From: Molanna angustata
Taxonomy: Eukaryota > Arthropoda > Insecta > Trichoptera > Molannidae
Length of the DNA stretch: 64,000 nucleotides
Direction: 5' to 3'
Assembly: GCA_963576475.1 (NCBI GenBank)
Contig: OY754968.1
Location: 14,984,616 to 15,048,615, forward strand
Shown here: piece after piece, positions 1 to 11,069 of the stretch
Layout: every line of letters starts with the position of its first letter
How positions within the stretch are numbered: position 1 is the first letter of the stretch
Translations under genes and position numbers: made by a program
The notes under the pieces: generated by a model
Seen by the model: only the letters and a program-made list of their open reading frames with translations
Told to the model about the DNA's origin: nothing
Databases searched by the model: none

Positions 1-194
1 AATTATACCTACATATTTATGAACGAATTTTAGATTTAGTTATAATTTAACAGGAAACAAACAACAATTAGAAATATTGTGCACATAGGTAAGTACTAAC
101 ATTTTATGATAGATTTTCTAAATAAACCTACCTATCATAATATGAACTGAATCTGAATATTTAATTTCTATTTCCTATTTAAACCTGAATAAAT

Positions 195-1145
195 TTCACG
201 GCCTTGAACCACTCGAGACTATGATCTTTACCAGGACATCAGCGTGGTCAAGTTTATTAAGATTAGCAGACTACGCTGGCTGGGTCATGTACACCGCATG
301 GATGATCTGGAGCTCCCAAAAAGGGTGTTGACCAACAACCCAACCGTTAGAAGAAGCGTAGGGAGACCTAAGCTACGATGGTTGGACAGCGTTGTCGCGG
401 ATTGTCGGGCTATGGGGCAGCAGAACTGGAAAGTGGCAGCAAACAATAGAGCAGTTTGGAGAAGATTCTTGGAGGCAGCTAGGACCCATCAAGGGTTATA
501 ACGCTCAGGATGATGATGATGATGAACCACTCGAGAACCGAAGAACTCATAACGACCTATCACTTCTACATAAAATAGTTAATAAATGTGTTGACGCTCC
601 CCAAATAATAAGTAATATATTATTTCATGTGCCGGGTAGAACAAGAATCTCAACACTCAAATATATTTCATGTTCCACACTGTAGCACTAATCACAGAAT
701 GAATTCATGCTTTCCACGCATTTGTAAGCAGTATAACACGAGGTTTTACGACATTGATGTACTCAACAGCACATATCCGCAATATCGCAGGAGTATATCA
801 GCAAAAACGCAGTGATACGAGGCATGGAATACCAATCCTCTTTATTCCCTCCCCACTCCCCGCAATTCCTACATACCCCCATTATCTATATCCCTAATTT
901 TAAATTACTTATCTTGTTTATATTCTTTGTTATTTTTTTTAAGCTGTATACTTTAATTTTAATTAAGTTTTTAACTCACACCACTGTATATGTTTTTTAA
1001 GCTAACTTGTCATTTTTTTATATATTACGCATGTTGTGGGAACTATGTATTTTGGCAAATTACTTATATTTGTTATTGTTTTTGTATATGGATTATAAAT
1101 TGGTGTATGTTTCCCCTTAAATTAAATGAATAAATAAGGAAATAA
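195..1145 (+). mobile_element. Jockey-like LINE 3' end, frameshifted and interrupted
   Basis: A 5'-truncated non-LTR retrotransposon end. Reading from about 195 and resuming at 524, it encodes the last part of a reverse transcriptase: GLEPLENRRTHNDLSLLHK, then KCVDAPQIISNILFHVPGR. A frameshift near 660 moves the reading to the frame with FHVPHCSTNHRMNS and ICKQYNT. An AT-rich 3' untranslated region follows and ends in AAATGAATAAATAAGG. The LINE assignment rests on the L-RR--DL--LHKIVN pattern typical of Jockey-clade C-termini. The element is split by the insertion at 219-523 and cannot be active. Confidence 0.8.
219..523 (+). mobile_element. RTE-like LINE 3' fragment inside the Jockey LINE
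   Basis: About 85 codons of a LINE C-terminus: RLRWLGHVHRMDD, then GRPKLRWLDSV, then WRRFLEAARTHQGL and a stop, ending in a (GAT)n tail. It is flanked by perfect 13-base repeats GAACCACTCGAGA at 206-218 and 524-536. This is a complete 5'-truncated insertion made by target-primed reverse transcription. Removing it restores the reading frame of the host LINE across the site. Confidence 0.9.
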
Positions 1146-1480
1146 TAATGAGCTAACGAATGATCAAGATATGACAGTTTAATTCTCATTCAATTGATGG
1201 CGATAGTGTTCTCAACTTTTTATCGAAGTAATTTTACTATGCAGCATATTTAGAGACGAAGGTCTCCGATTGATGGCAATTGTGTTTCCATGTTTATTTC
1301 ATACGATTTGTCGTTATCTTGTAGCATAAAATCGAATTTTTAAAATTTGAATTGCCAAGGGACGTCAATGAAAAGGCATAATTTATTGTGAACGTTGCAC
1401 AGGCGCTAAAAATGTACGCGTAAATCAATCGTAAATCTATCTGAGGTATCTGATTTCCCGGTTTTCCTAATAACAGCTTT
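1146..1480. other. No recognised feature
   Basis: AT-rich sequence. Two short related lines (TTGATGGCGATAGTGTT near 1194 and TTGATGGCAATTGTGTT near 1270) suggest an old duplication. Nothing else is recognised. Confidence 0.4.
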
Positions 1481-1497
1481 CCTAGTTTAGCTGATTA

Positions 1498-1660
1498 GTA
1501 ACCAAAGGAGTTGCCAATCAAGCGTGTTTAGTAACCAGAGGGGTTAAGTACTAATAAATATAGTTGGTAACCAGAGGGGTTACCAATGAAGATAGTTTGC
1601 TATATCCCAATTAAGTTGGTTGGTTAACCAAGTGGTTAACAGTTTACTATCAAATCAAAG
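1498..1660. repeat. Irregular repeats of an AACCAGAGGGGTTA motif
   Basis: The motif GTAACCAGAGGGGTTA or close variants (AACCAAAGGAGTT, AACCAAGTGGTTAAC) occurs about four times in 160 bases. Several copies are near-palindromic because TAACC and GGTTA pair. This could be the subterminal repeat region of a DNA transposon, but no ends were found. Confidence 0.45.
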
Positions 1661-1819
1661 TGATTTGGTATGATATAAAATAAGAACACAAGGACAGTGG
1701 TTTAGAGAGAAGAAGAAAGAATACATAGGTTCAAACTTACAATGAGTATATTGATCACAATTAACAGTTTGCTTAAAGGTAAATTTACAATTGATAAAAT
1801 AATTCACAAAGGAACTTTC

Positions 1820-2235
1820 TCACGATGATTAGGTATAACGAGCGAGTGTGTCGAAGTGACCGATTATTCGTATGGTGAAGTACCATCGTGCTCGCGGGAT
1901 CGAGAGTTGACCGGTGGTCGAGAGACGAAGTATCGGCGAGACGGTGTGGTCGAGAAGCGACCAGAGATCGCGTGGTTGTAACGGCGGCGTGAAGTGACGA
2001 AACGAAGTGACGTAATAAATTGACGACGTGTACATGTGTAGACTCCCTTAAATAGTGCTGCGCTGGGGGTTGCAAGTTCAATGTCCTCGAACATTCTAGA
2101 CTATTTCATTGAACTGTCATACCCAGTTGAAGTTTATTGTTACTTGTTTGACATCGCGGGCGATGAACTCGGCCTAGCGACAAACAAATATACTTGCCGT
2201 CTCTAGGCGCGCGCTCGAAAGAAATTTCGAGATGT
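1820..2235. other. CpG-rich island of unknown origin
   Basis: A block much richer in G, C and CpG than its surroundings, with repeated GAAGTGAC, CGAGAG and GACG words. No frame on either strand gives a recognisable protein; the open frames on the minus strand are low-complexity and overlap in all frames. It could be an LTR or a DNA-transposon internal region. No flanking terminal repeats were identified. Confidence 0.4.
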
Positions 2236-2250
2236 GGCCTGCCACAAATA

Positions 2251-3400
2251 TATATTCCCGTTTTATCTCTATTGAGTTATTAAATTTATCAAAACAAAAC
2301 CATAGTGCTTTAATTAAAAATAGTTTTCTCCATTAGTTCTAGTTAGATGAAAATATTTCATCTGTATTGTCAAAGGGTATGTATTTTTCATAGAGTGGTC
2401 AGTATATTGAAGTATGATGTTCTACGTGTAAGAGATGCCACTCGAAACAAATTTAATATTCCTACTCGTATATTCATGTCCCAGATACAAGATGCGCGTG
2501 TTGTGGAGAGGAAATAATAAGAAAAAAAAACATTATATTCTGTTTTTAGTGTCTCTCTCACTTTATTTTATTAAAAAAATGTGCATGAACGACTAAGTTC
2601 ATAAACAAATGCATGATACATACACTGTGTCATTCGTATTGTAACAAAAAAAGTTACATTATGATGCATTTATTGTTTACACATTTAAAGAGATTCGCAA
2701 GAAGTTCGTAACTCAATTGATGCGTCTAGGTTGTATTGACACTATCGGTGACCCGTTCGCAACAATGTTCCCTTTTCAAAATTATTCGTATGTCTAACGC
2801 CTTTTCACCACCAGAGTAATGTTGAAGTTCGTTCAATTATTCATTTTAATTTTAATCACGACATATTTCAAAAACTTCGTTTTAAACTCGGAATTGATTG
2901 GTTCGTTGTAAATTTTAGTTTTCATCCATCAGTTATCATCGATCCTGACTTGGCATCCAATTTCAAACAATGAAGCGTTCGTTACGTCCCTTCCGTCCCT
3001 TCAGTCCCTTCCGAAAATTTACTTGTGTTATATGACAATCAGATGAACGGTTTAAGAGCACAATTCGTATATGCAAGCATACGACTTTGTATACATGATA
3101 ACTTGAAAAAGATTTTTTCTATAAATATAGATAAAAATAAAAAAAAAAAGATTTTCACAGTGTTATATAATAAATTTCAATGCTCAAAAATAAAATTAGT
3201 AAATGACAATGGTGCTAATGATAAAAATATACTATTAGCCGTGAAATATCGTCTTTCGGATTAAACAAACATTTTTTTTAAATATATAGAAAAAAAAATT
3301 CTCTGTTTTTAAGAAAAAAGTTAACTCCGCGCGTGTTGTTTTAAGAAGGTCTCAGTGGTATTTATATACGCTATTTGATTGCAATCTGTTTGAAATTGTC
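2251..3400. other. No recognised feature apart from a TCCCTTC triplet
   Basis: AT-rich sequence. Three near-tandem copies of TCCCTTC lie at about 2987-3012. Nothing else is recognised. Confidence 0.4.
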
Positions 3401-3409
3401 TTTTCTGTA

Positions 3410-3680
3410 ACTTACATAAATTTTTTTAACCTCTTATGTAGGTACCTATGTTTTACTTCTACTTATGTACCTTGTGTAACTTCTATAACTTATTTTTTTC
3501 TTCTTCTTTTTTTACTTAACTTTTGTTACCGAATTACATCTAATTTATGTAACTCATACTTTTGTAACTTACGTGTGTTATTGAATAAGAGCTCATGTAA
3601 TTTTGTGTGCATCCATAATTGGACGTCCAGCACTCAATAACCAATATTATTTTCTTTTTATGAAAATTGTCTTGAACCTA
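3410..3680 (+). repeat. Dispersed LINE-3'UTR-like repeat (family J), copy 1
   Basis: Shares an extended block with 21640-21850: TGTAATTTTG, GTGTGCAT-CATAATTGGAC, TCCAGCAC and AACCAATATTATT followed by a T-run and TATGAA. The T/A-rich character and AATAAA-type signals suggest the 3' untranslated end of a LINE. No coding sequence is attached. Confidence 0.6.
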
Positions 3681-4530
3681 AGTTTATATGTATATACGTG
3701 ATTAGAAATACTTTCATTCGACCTTATACCTTATAAGATATGAGAATATTGAAATACGTTCAATGTCATTGTTACCTAATGCCTGCAATGTAGAAATCTT
3801 TCAAGATATTCAGACTTGAGTGCGTATTTTATTCTTCAAAAGGCACCATTGAAAATGATTTGTCCTCCGACGGAGAAACGGTTTAAAGTTGAGACAGATT
3901 TTCTTATTATTCATCTGAGATGAATTTATTAGTTTAAGGAAATTTCAACATTCTTTGTAGAATGCTTATCTGCTCAATCATAATTGCTTTTAGACATTGA
4001 AAATATTTTCAAATTCGGAACCAGTCACCTAATAAAAAGCTGGGTCCCAAGTTTTTTGACAGGAGAGATATTTTCGCCTCAGTCGTTGATTTGAGATAAG
4101 TTCCATTTGTATGTAATTAACAGCTAACAAAATTACGGATTAAATAATGTTGTTGTAATTAATAAGGGAATGGAAATGTTAGTGTATGTGTTAGTGTGTG
4201 TGTATGTCTCACGCATCCTGAAAATATCGGATCATATCAGGATGTCATTTATGTGTATGAAATGCACATTGTGCATGTACCTGTATATCCAAAGTAGTGC
4301 CTTGTTAAAAAATGACAAAAATATAGAAAGATATAATATTTTGAAAAAAGCTTTTTCATACTTAAATATTTTGAATTCTGTAGGTACTAATGAAAAGTTA
4401 CTGAAGACAAACTTTTATATAGTGGGATTACAAAACTACTAAAAGTTACACAAAGCATGCAGAAAGTTTTTGAAATATATACCTACTTATAGTAAAAGTG
4501 GGTTGATTATTTAATAGTTGCACGTAACAC
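3681..4530. other. No recognised feature
   Basis: AT-rich intronic-type sequence with a short (TG)n tract at about 4181-4203. The small open frames here have no recognisable domain. Confidence 0.4.
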
Positions 4531-4535
4531 ATGCG

Positions 4536-4864
4536 ATTCAATTGTCGATAGTAAGATAGTCTTATTATGTATAGTTGAAAAATACGTATTAAACTATATC
4601 TAAACATTTAAATGCAAATTATTGATTATTTAACGATATTTTGTTTTCCATACAAATGGAAAGATCGGATAGTGTGGAGGACAGTCCTTTTTTTCCTACC
4701 CAGAAAATGCATAAAGCGGATCAAAAGTTATAAGGATCACAAACACACACATATATACACACTAAATATTTTACTCCAAATTCTGAGTTCATCCATATTA
4801 AGGTACTTTATACAATCTATTTATTGTAAGAAATCAATTCTCTTGAACGAATAGACAGTTGGAT
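4536..4864. mobile_element. Family B TIR element, internally deleted (copy B1)
   Basis: Starts with ATTCAATTGTCGAT and ends with AATAGACAGTTGGAT, degenerate forms of the inverted ends seen in the other family B copies. It keeps the left segment with TTTTCCTACCCAGAA and the right segment with GGATCAAAAGTTATAAGG. About 650 bases of the interior present in the 41-42 kb copies are missing. Confidence 0.8.
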
Positions 4865-4995
4865 AACGATGTTTATAAGAACTCTTTTAGAAGATTATAA
4901 ATATATAGGTAATATCATTTTTTTTATTTCATTAAATTTATAATTCAAAATATAAAAAAAAACAAAAAAAAAATATAAAAACACAATAAAATGAA

Positions 4996-5330
4996 TATAC
5001 TGTCAACGCTTTTTTATTGGAACATAAAAAAATTTGTATATTGTCGACGCTTCTTTTTTGGAGCATAATAAAATCAATATACATACTGTCGACACTTCTT
5101 TTTTGGAACATAACAAAATTAATATATACTGTCGACGATTCTTTTTTGGAACATAACAAAATTAATATATACTGTCGACGCTTCTTTTTTGGAACATAAA
5201 AAAATAGTAGGTATATTGTCGTTTCTTCTTTTTTGGAACATAATAAAATCAATATATTGTCAAAGCTTCTTTTTTGTGACAAAATAAATTTAATATTGTC
5301 GACATTTCTTTTTTTGATCATGAAAAATAT
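4996..5330. repeat. Minisatellite, about 43-bp unit, 7-8 copies
   Basis: Units carry ACTGTCGACG, CTTCTTTTTTGGAACATAA and AAATTAATATAT. The two central units are 43 bases apart (5128 and 5171) and nearly identical; the edge units are more diverged. The open frames across it are a by-product of the repeat. Confidence 0.9.
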
Positions 5331-5880
5331 TTTACAACACAAAATTACCAAACAAAAAGACTGAGCATTAAGCGTTAAAAATTATGTTGAATTAAATAAA
5401 GAACTAATCTGCTTATTATATTTCAGTACCTATAATAATTTCTTAAATGAACATTATTTCTGTCAATAATAGCTTTCAATGAAACATATATACACCAAAT
5501 ATCTTTGGAAATTTGGTAGGTATAAATTACATCAAACAAGAATTTATTTTTGTTTTGTAATGTGGGAAGGTATGTATTTTATTTACAGACAATTCTCAAT
5601 GTAGGTATTGTGTATTACACTCAAGTTCCTCCGGAAATGAATTCAAATGTAGATACACATCTCGGGCGATTCGTTTTCGGCTTTTATAAAAAAAAAACAC
5701 CTTGATTTCCTTTATATATGTCGTAAACTTACTTATTTTTCCTGCCTCACAGACAATTCAGATAATATTTTATGAATTCGAAAATAAAACACTATAAGAC
5801 CCCGGCTAAGAAAAGTCCTTCTACTCTACATATATCAAAATACACTTGGCAAAACGACATCTTACATATGTACTTCAGCG
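5331..5880. other. No recognised feature
   Basis: AT-rich sequence without recognisable repeats or coding sequence. Confidence 0.4.
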
Positions 5881-6010
5881 ATGAGTTTCACCACCCATTC
5901 TGAATGTTGCCCTTTTTGATGTGCCACGCACGTCTCGTGTTTTCTTTTATAAGTTGATGCACACCTGTCGCTGGTTACCCCACATTATGGGATATTATGG
6001 CGTGATAATA
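5881..6010 (+). repeat. Family A dispersed repeat, copy 1
   Basis: Contains GTTTCACCACCCATTCTGAA, then GATGCACACCTGTCGCTGG, TTACCCCACATT and GGCGTGATAAT. The same order is seen at 6.98, 20.04, 36.54 and 46.63 kb. It is probably the 3' part of a SINE or LINE whose tail is TGATGGTATG. Confidence 0.75.
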
Positions 6011-6974
6011 TCCCACATTGACATAGGCAATGTACTTCCTTGGCACCAAAAATATATAACATCTTCATCAAGGGAACCCAAAAATAAAAAAAAAACTTCT
6101 GCAGCTAAACTCAAAAATACACTGATTTCACACTGGATTCTTAATAAAAAATGCAGACTGCCAAAATTATGTGTCCATCGTACTACAATAGTTTACAAAT
6201 TAATTACAATAATTAAAAATAAAACTATTTTTATTCTAAACTTATTAAATAAAAAAAAAAAATAAAATAAAATAAACTAAATCAAACACTTTATCCTTAA
6301 AAAAGTAGTCAAAATCTATTTATAATTACATAATAATATACACTCTAGCAAATACCCATGAGCTAGTAGAGTGGATACATCCATGTGACTCCAATGACTC
6401 TTATTAGCATTTTATTGGTATTTATATATGTATTCTTTTAATTATTGTTACTCGTTACCAATGTTCTTGTAATTGAATGGATTATAAAAATAAAAATAAA
6501 TATTATGTATGTTGTGGGTATGTGTCCAAAGGGCATAAAATGTTATAATTTAGCAAGGGTTGTTTGTTATCAGAATAAGATGGGCGTAAATTAAATAACA
6601 TAATTCACAGAAATATTATATAGGATACAATGAAAATAGCCAGATAATATTATATTATTTGGTGTAAATGTCCACGGGCGGATAACAACAACTGGAATGG
6701 AATCTTTTATTGTCCATAATCATATTTCCGAAGAAAACTCATACGAGGAGAATACAAAATTCGCAAAATTATCCAGAACTTGTGGTGCGCGCCCTTTGCT
6801 GGGTACAGAAGAGCGAAATAACCGGAAAAAAGTTCATTTACAATTACACCGTAGAGCCGAAGCCGGCGTCTGAAAATTTTCATCCGAAACCGTACGAAAA
6901 TTACGAATTTCCTTTGATAATTTTTAGTCGACTATTACTCAACCGCATGACTTTTATAATATACATTGAGTAGT
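6011..6974. other. No recognised gene; one unassigned open frame
   Basis: AT-rich, with an A-run near 6249-6261. The 87-codon plus-strand frame at 6710-6973 is slightly GC-richer than its flanks but shows no known domain, so I do not call it a gene. Confidence 0.35.
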
Positions 6975-7105
6975 GACTAGTGCCCACACACTATTCCGAA
7001 GTCGTGACGCATGTGTCGTGCTTTCTTTATAAGGTAATGCACATCAGCGCACCTGTCGCTGGTTACCCCACATTGTGATATTCCGTGATGGTATGTAGAT
7101 AATAC
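6975..7105 (+). repeat. Family A dispersed repeat, copy 2
   Basis: Carries GTAATGCACATCAGCGCACC, TGTCGCTGGTTACCCCACAT and CCGTGATGGTATGTA, matching the other family A copies. The 5' part is diverged. Confidence 0.7.
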
Positions 7106-7158
7106 AAAATATGTTGACTTTTGATTTTCGCAATTCAGACAGCGTTTAGATTATAGAA

Positions 7159-7408
7159 TGTGAGGTATCTGGATGATGTGTGTGAGAGAGAGACGGCATG
7201 CGAGAAGGTGTGTCGTGTAGGATGTATATAAGCGACGGACGGCGGCAGTCGGGCCGTTCCGCACTTCACGGCATTACGTTGAGTACCTACAGTCGCGTAG
7301 TATTATCTAGTTATACCTTTCATTGTTTGTATATTGTACTATATTGTTATAAACTGTATAAATCGATATACGTGTTTTATCTGGAGTGCAACCAAGCACA
7401 AGATATCA
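7159..7408 (+). mobile_element. Probable solo LTR of an LTR retrotransposon
   Basis: A 250-base unit starts TGTGAGGTATC and ends GATATCA, so it has the canonical TG...CA ends. It is flanked on both sides by the 7-base repeat TATAGAA (7152-7158 and 7409-7415). Inside, a TATATAAG box (7225-7232) is followed by a GC-rich stretch with GGCAGTCGG, as expected for an insect LTR core promoter. No internal gag-pol sequence adjoins it, so recombination between two LTRs probably left it. A 7-base duplication is longer than the usual 4-6, which lowers confidence. Confidence 0.6.
7225..7260 (+). promoter_or_regulatory. Candidate TATA core promoter within the LTR
   Basis: TATATAAG at 7225-7232, with an initiator-like GCAGTC at 7245-7250 and CpG-rich sequence downstream. 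The spacing is short for a standard initiator, so the start site is uncertain. Confidence 0.4.
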
Positions 7409-7415
7409 TATAGAA

Positions 7416-8344
7416 CATGGAGTATAAGATACAACCATGAGCTTGAACGTATGTACAATGAGCCCAACATAGAAAATTATATAAAAACTGATCACCTTAC
7501 ATAAATTGTCGGGATATATCTAGCAATATGGATGGATGGATCAGTTTATAACGAATATTATATTATAAAACAATACAATATTCATATTAAAATTTTTGTG
7601 ATTTAGAACATTTATTTATTTGTATCCTAATACATATTATGTACATATATTTGTTTGGAATATTTTTGTAATATTATAATCACTATGAATTTCGAGGAAG
7701 GCAATTTGTTATTTGTATTGTACATTATGAATATAATTTACAGTTGTCAATCCTTATGTCAAAATGTAAAGTGAGACATATGAAGTTACCATAATAGTGC
7801 TTAATTATCAAGGTTCATGGTTAAGTTACTAAAACTATTTATTTGTAAAATATTATTTGCTGAAAATAATCAATGAAATAGTACCAACCGTGAATTAAAT
7901 AATTATGATGTTTGTCGCCCAATATAATGAATCATTTGTGTATTTTAATTTCATTTATTTTTTTGTCTAATTGATGAGAAATAATATGCTATTCAGTATA
8001 TTATGGAACATGCATATTAATTGATCTCAATTTTTTTTTGTCTTTATATTGAATGTTTTAAACAATATAATATATTATACATATCTAAAAAATGGTGTAT
8101 ATAAATAAACATTTCCTAGAATTTATATTCACAATAAAAATAATATAAAAGTGTGAAAAGATCAGAAACTATACCACACAAAACAAAACGGATTCATCAA
8201 TATAAGACATAGATATGATATTAGCACGTAAAATAAAATTTAAATGAAATAAATTAACAATTTTGAGTAGGTACCATTTTACCAAAAAATTAAGAATTAA
8301 AATACATCAATATATTATCTAGTTTCAAAACATGCACTCTGTCA
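7416..8344. other. No recognised feature
   Basis: Very AT-rich sequence without repeats or coding signal that I can name. Confidence 0.4.
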
Positions 8345-8360
8345 ATATTGGTGTAAATTA

Positions 8361-9321
8361 ATCCAACTGTCGATTTGTTCAGGAGAACTTTGTTTTCTTA
8401 ACATATCGACAATGTTTCAAGCCAGGATACGCGAGAATTGTATGCACGCCGCACGGTCTACTTTTTTCTCGGCTTTTCCAACTTCAAAAAACACCAATTC
8501 AGAGGCTTCGCAGCATATATGTTCCATTTACGGATTTACTCAGAATTCGGAGTAGAACATTTCGTGTGTCTGTGTGTGTGTCCCCCCCCCTTATTACTTT
8601 TGATCCGCTCAATTTATGGAGCCCAAAATTGCAAGATGTATAAATAGTTATAGGCCTACAAAACTTTTATACTCAGAATTATGAATTTTTGTTTCAGTCA
8701 GGGCTTATCAACTTTTGAATTTTTACTCTATTTTTCCATATATCTCAGAAACCATAAAAGTTAGAACGCTGAAAATTGGTATAAACATAGACAAATACAA
8801 AATCTCAAATACGTTTTTTCAAAAAAATTCCAAGGATTCTCAAACATTTTTTATTAAGAAAAAAATTTTATATGATAAATTTATGAGTTTAACTGCCTAT
8901 ATTTCAAATTTTTTTTAAAAATATCGAAAAAAGCCGAAACACCCCAACTAGAAAATTTGATTTTCTATAAAAAATACAAACGTTGTAGTAGCACATCTCA
9001 AATTTTTTGAACATTTTTTTTTAAAATTGAGTTTAGTGACGACATCGCTTCATACAATCTGTATGGCAGTCGCCTATACACAATATCTAAGAAGACTTAA
9101 TAGTTTGATACTTCATCTCCAAACATACATACATACCATCATGCTATTTTCATATTCTGGGTAAGAAAAAAGGACCTAAATTTATCCTATCTTGACATAC
9201 ATACCTACATGTGTTGTATAGAAAACAAAATATCTTAAAATATTCAATAATTTGAATTTATGGCATTATAGTTTGGTACATATTCTTCAACTATACATAC
9301 TATCGCTATCGACAGTTGGAT
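8361..9321 (-). mobile_element. Family B TIR element, near full length (copy B2)
   Basis: Starts ATCCAACTGTCGAT and ends ATCGACAGTTGGAT, perfect 14-base inverted ends. It runs in the opposite orientation to the 41-42 kb copies and carries the same internal blocks: TATATGTTCCATTTACGG, TTATCAACTTTTGAATTTT, GACGACATCGCTTCATACA and TTTTCATATTCTGGGTAAG. It encodes no transposase, so it is non-autonomous. Confidence 0.85.
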
Positions 9322-9344
9322 CTCATGTGTTAATGCAACTAGTA

Positions 9345-9552
9345 ATAATAATGAACATTTCCATGCACCCTGCGCAAGTGGCGAGATTATTGCCGTATGC
9401 CAATTTCTTCCAACTAACCAGTGTTTCCAGCTCAGAGAAGCAATATTTGCGTGAGAAATGAATTTAAATAATTTTTTCCTCTGCTGAGAATCGAACCTAC
9501 GACGCCCACACAGAAACCGAACGGCTTACCAACTGTGCCACGGCGGTCGGCC
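9345..9552 (-). mobile_element. tRNA-derived SINE (family D), minus strand
   Basis: On the minus strand a tRNA-like head (CCGTGGCACAGTTGGTAAG, B box GGTTCGATTCTC) leads to the body CTCTGAGCTGGAAACACTGG, TTGGAAGAAATTG and CACTTGCGCAGGGTGCA, then an ATT-rich tail. Pol III A and B boxes are visible. The tail directly adjoins the end of family B copy B2. Confidence 0.88.
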
Positions 9553-9984
9553 TTTAGTAGTAAAAATATAAGAAATAATCCACCATGTTTTCAGAGAAGC
9601 ACGTAAAATACAGAAAAGCTTTATAAATTAATACGGAGAGGGAAAATCATTTCGTTTTTCTGTTTTGGAGTTCCATTTCTCTTTTATTCCATTCCTGCGA
9701 GGTTTGATGTTTCTGTATGACATCACTAATGGATTTTCCATTTTTCTTTCGATAAATCAAGGAAATTAGGTTTTATTATTTGGATCTATTGTTGAATAAA
9801 ATGCTTTATTTTAATATTTCAGATTTCCATAGAAATAATTATTTAGTTTATTTCCAATATATTCTGACTATTGTCCGCATATTTGAGAAGAAGCGAGAAT
9901 TGTCCCAATATTCGACTTACAAATAATAATAAATTAGTAATATTGATAGTGTTGTATAAGTCCATAAAAAATGCACACAAGAAG
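9553..9984. other. No recognised feature
   Basis: AT-rich sequence with nothing recognisable. Confidence 0.4.
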
Positions 9985-10260
9985 ATGCATTTTGGACCTC
10001 TCCGCAATCGCAAGATACTTCCTCTTGTCGACCGTTCCCCACCTGTACAGATTCTTTTACCCCTTGTGACACCTACACGGACTCTTTTCAGTCTGCTTTT
10101 TGTTGTTCTTCTATGTGTCTCCTGCATCAGGAAAACGTCAAAATCAAATTCAGAAAGAAGCTCCTCCTTATGTTCACTGAGGCCCTCGATGTTTATCGAG
10201 GTTGTCTTGATATTGCATCCATGAGCCTTGTCATATGGTCCCGAAAAGGACTTTTTTATA
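9985..10260 (-). mobile_element. LINE fragment: start of the AP endonuclease domain
   Basis: The minus frame through 10217-10090 reads TTSINIEGLSEHKEELLSEF then DFDVFLMQETHRR. This matches the opening of the apurinic-type endonuclease of non-LTR retrotransposon ORF2: the INIEGL strand, then the metal-binding glutamate in LMQETHR. Downstream the frame appears shifted (DKRKYLAIAERSKM in another frame). It is unusual here because it is a 5' piece of a LINE, whereas most LINE fragments in the window are 3' ends. The clade is not certain. Confidence 0.72.
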
Positions 10261-10597
10261 ATTTTGGCCTTTGTTTTCCGGTAATGAAAGGATTGATTTC
10301 ATTTTTCTTTGTCTATCATCATCATTAGCCTTCTTTGTCCAGGTGTTTTTATTTATTGTTTCCTATATTTTGCAATCCTTCGTGGAGGCTCCTTTCTTGA
10401 GTATCAAATAACCACATAAGTAAAACACATAAAAAATAATTAAAAACATTATTTATATTTATTGTGATGAGAAAAAATAACAGGAGAAAGATTGCGTTTG
10501 TTTGTGCTATGATTTGGTTCTAGTCATTAGTGACAGGAAACTATCAATATAGTATTAATTTAACTATACTTATATGAGGCACAGTTATTAATTGTGT

Positions 10598-10692
10598 TTT
10601 CAGTCTGGATCTGTGAGACGATAAAATCATAAGTTTCCAGGACATGAAACTTCGCGGTCGGCAACTACGTGGACATAGTCCCTGTTATTTTA
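10598..10692 (+). mobile_element. SINE family C body fragment
   Basis: TTTTCAGTCTGGATCTGTGA, GACGATAAAATCATAAG and ACATAGTCCCTGTTA match the body of the SINE at 12953. The tRNA head is absent. Confidence 0.7.
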
Positions 10693-10698
10693 GTTACT

Positions 10699-10790
10699 GA
10701 CTGCCGTGGCACAGTTGATACCGTTTGGCTTCTGTGCGGGCGTCTTGGGTTCGATCCCCAGCAGAGGAGAAATTTATTTAAGAGGACATA
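10699..10790 (+). mobile_element. SINE family D head
   Basis: CTGCCGTGGCACAGTTGATA is a tRNA A-box region and GGGTTCGATCCCCAGCAGAG the B box. GAGAAATTTATTTAA follows, as in the other D copies. The 3' body is missing. Confidence 0.8.
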
Positions 10791-11069
10791 TAACGCTTAA
10801 TGTAGCGACTGAAAACATGATTTAGTAAAACCGCCTAATGCACTATGAATTTACGCGTTAGGAAGGGTGACTATCGCGTGTGTTAAAAAAGGTTAATACG
10901 TGATTTAACTTATCGGAAACCTTAAATTTGTTGAATTTTTGCATTTTAAGACCAAACCTTAGTTGAAATGAAAAAACTATATAGATCATTTACTTTCATT
11001 TTATGCACTTCTAAGCATATTTAAGAATTATTTCTCTAAGACACATAGTTATGGAGTAATTAAAAAAAA

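Noticed and set aside
4938..5351. 137-codon minus-strand frame
   Set aside because: It is the translation of the 43-bp minisatellite, with repeated SKKEE- and VMFQKRS-type segments.
9871..10224. 117-codon plus-strand frame
   Set aside because: It is antisense to the LINE endonuclease fragment, which explains the coding-like composition.
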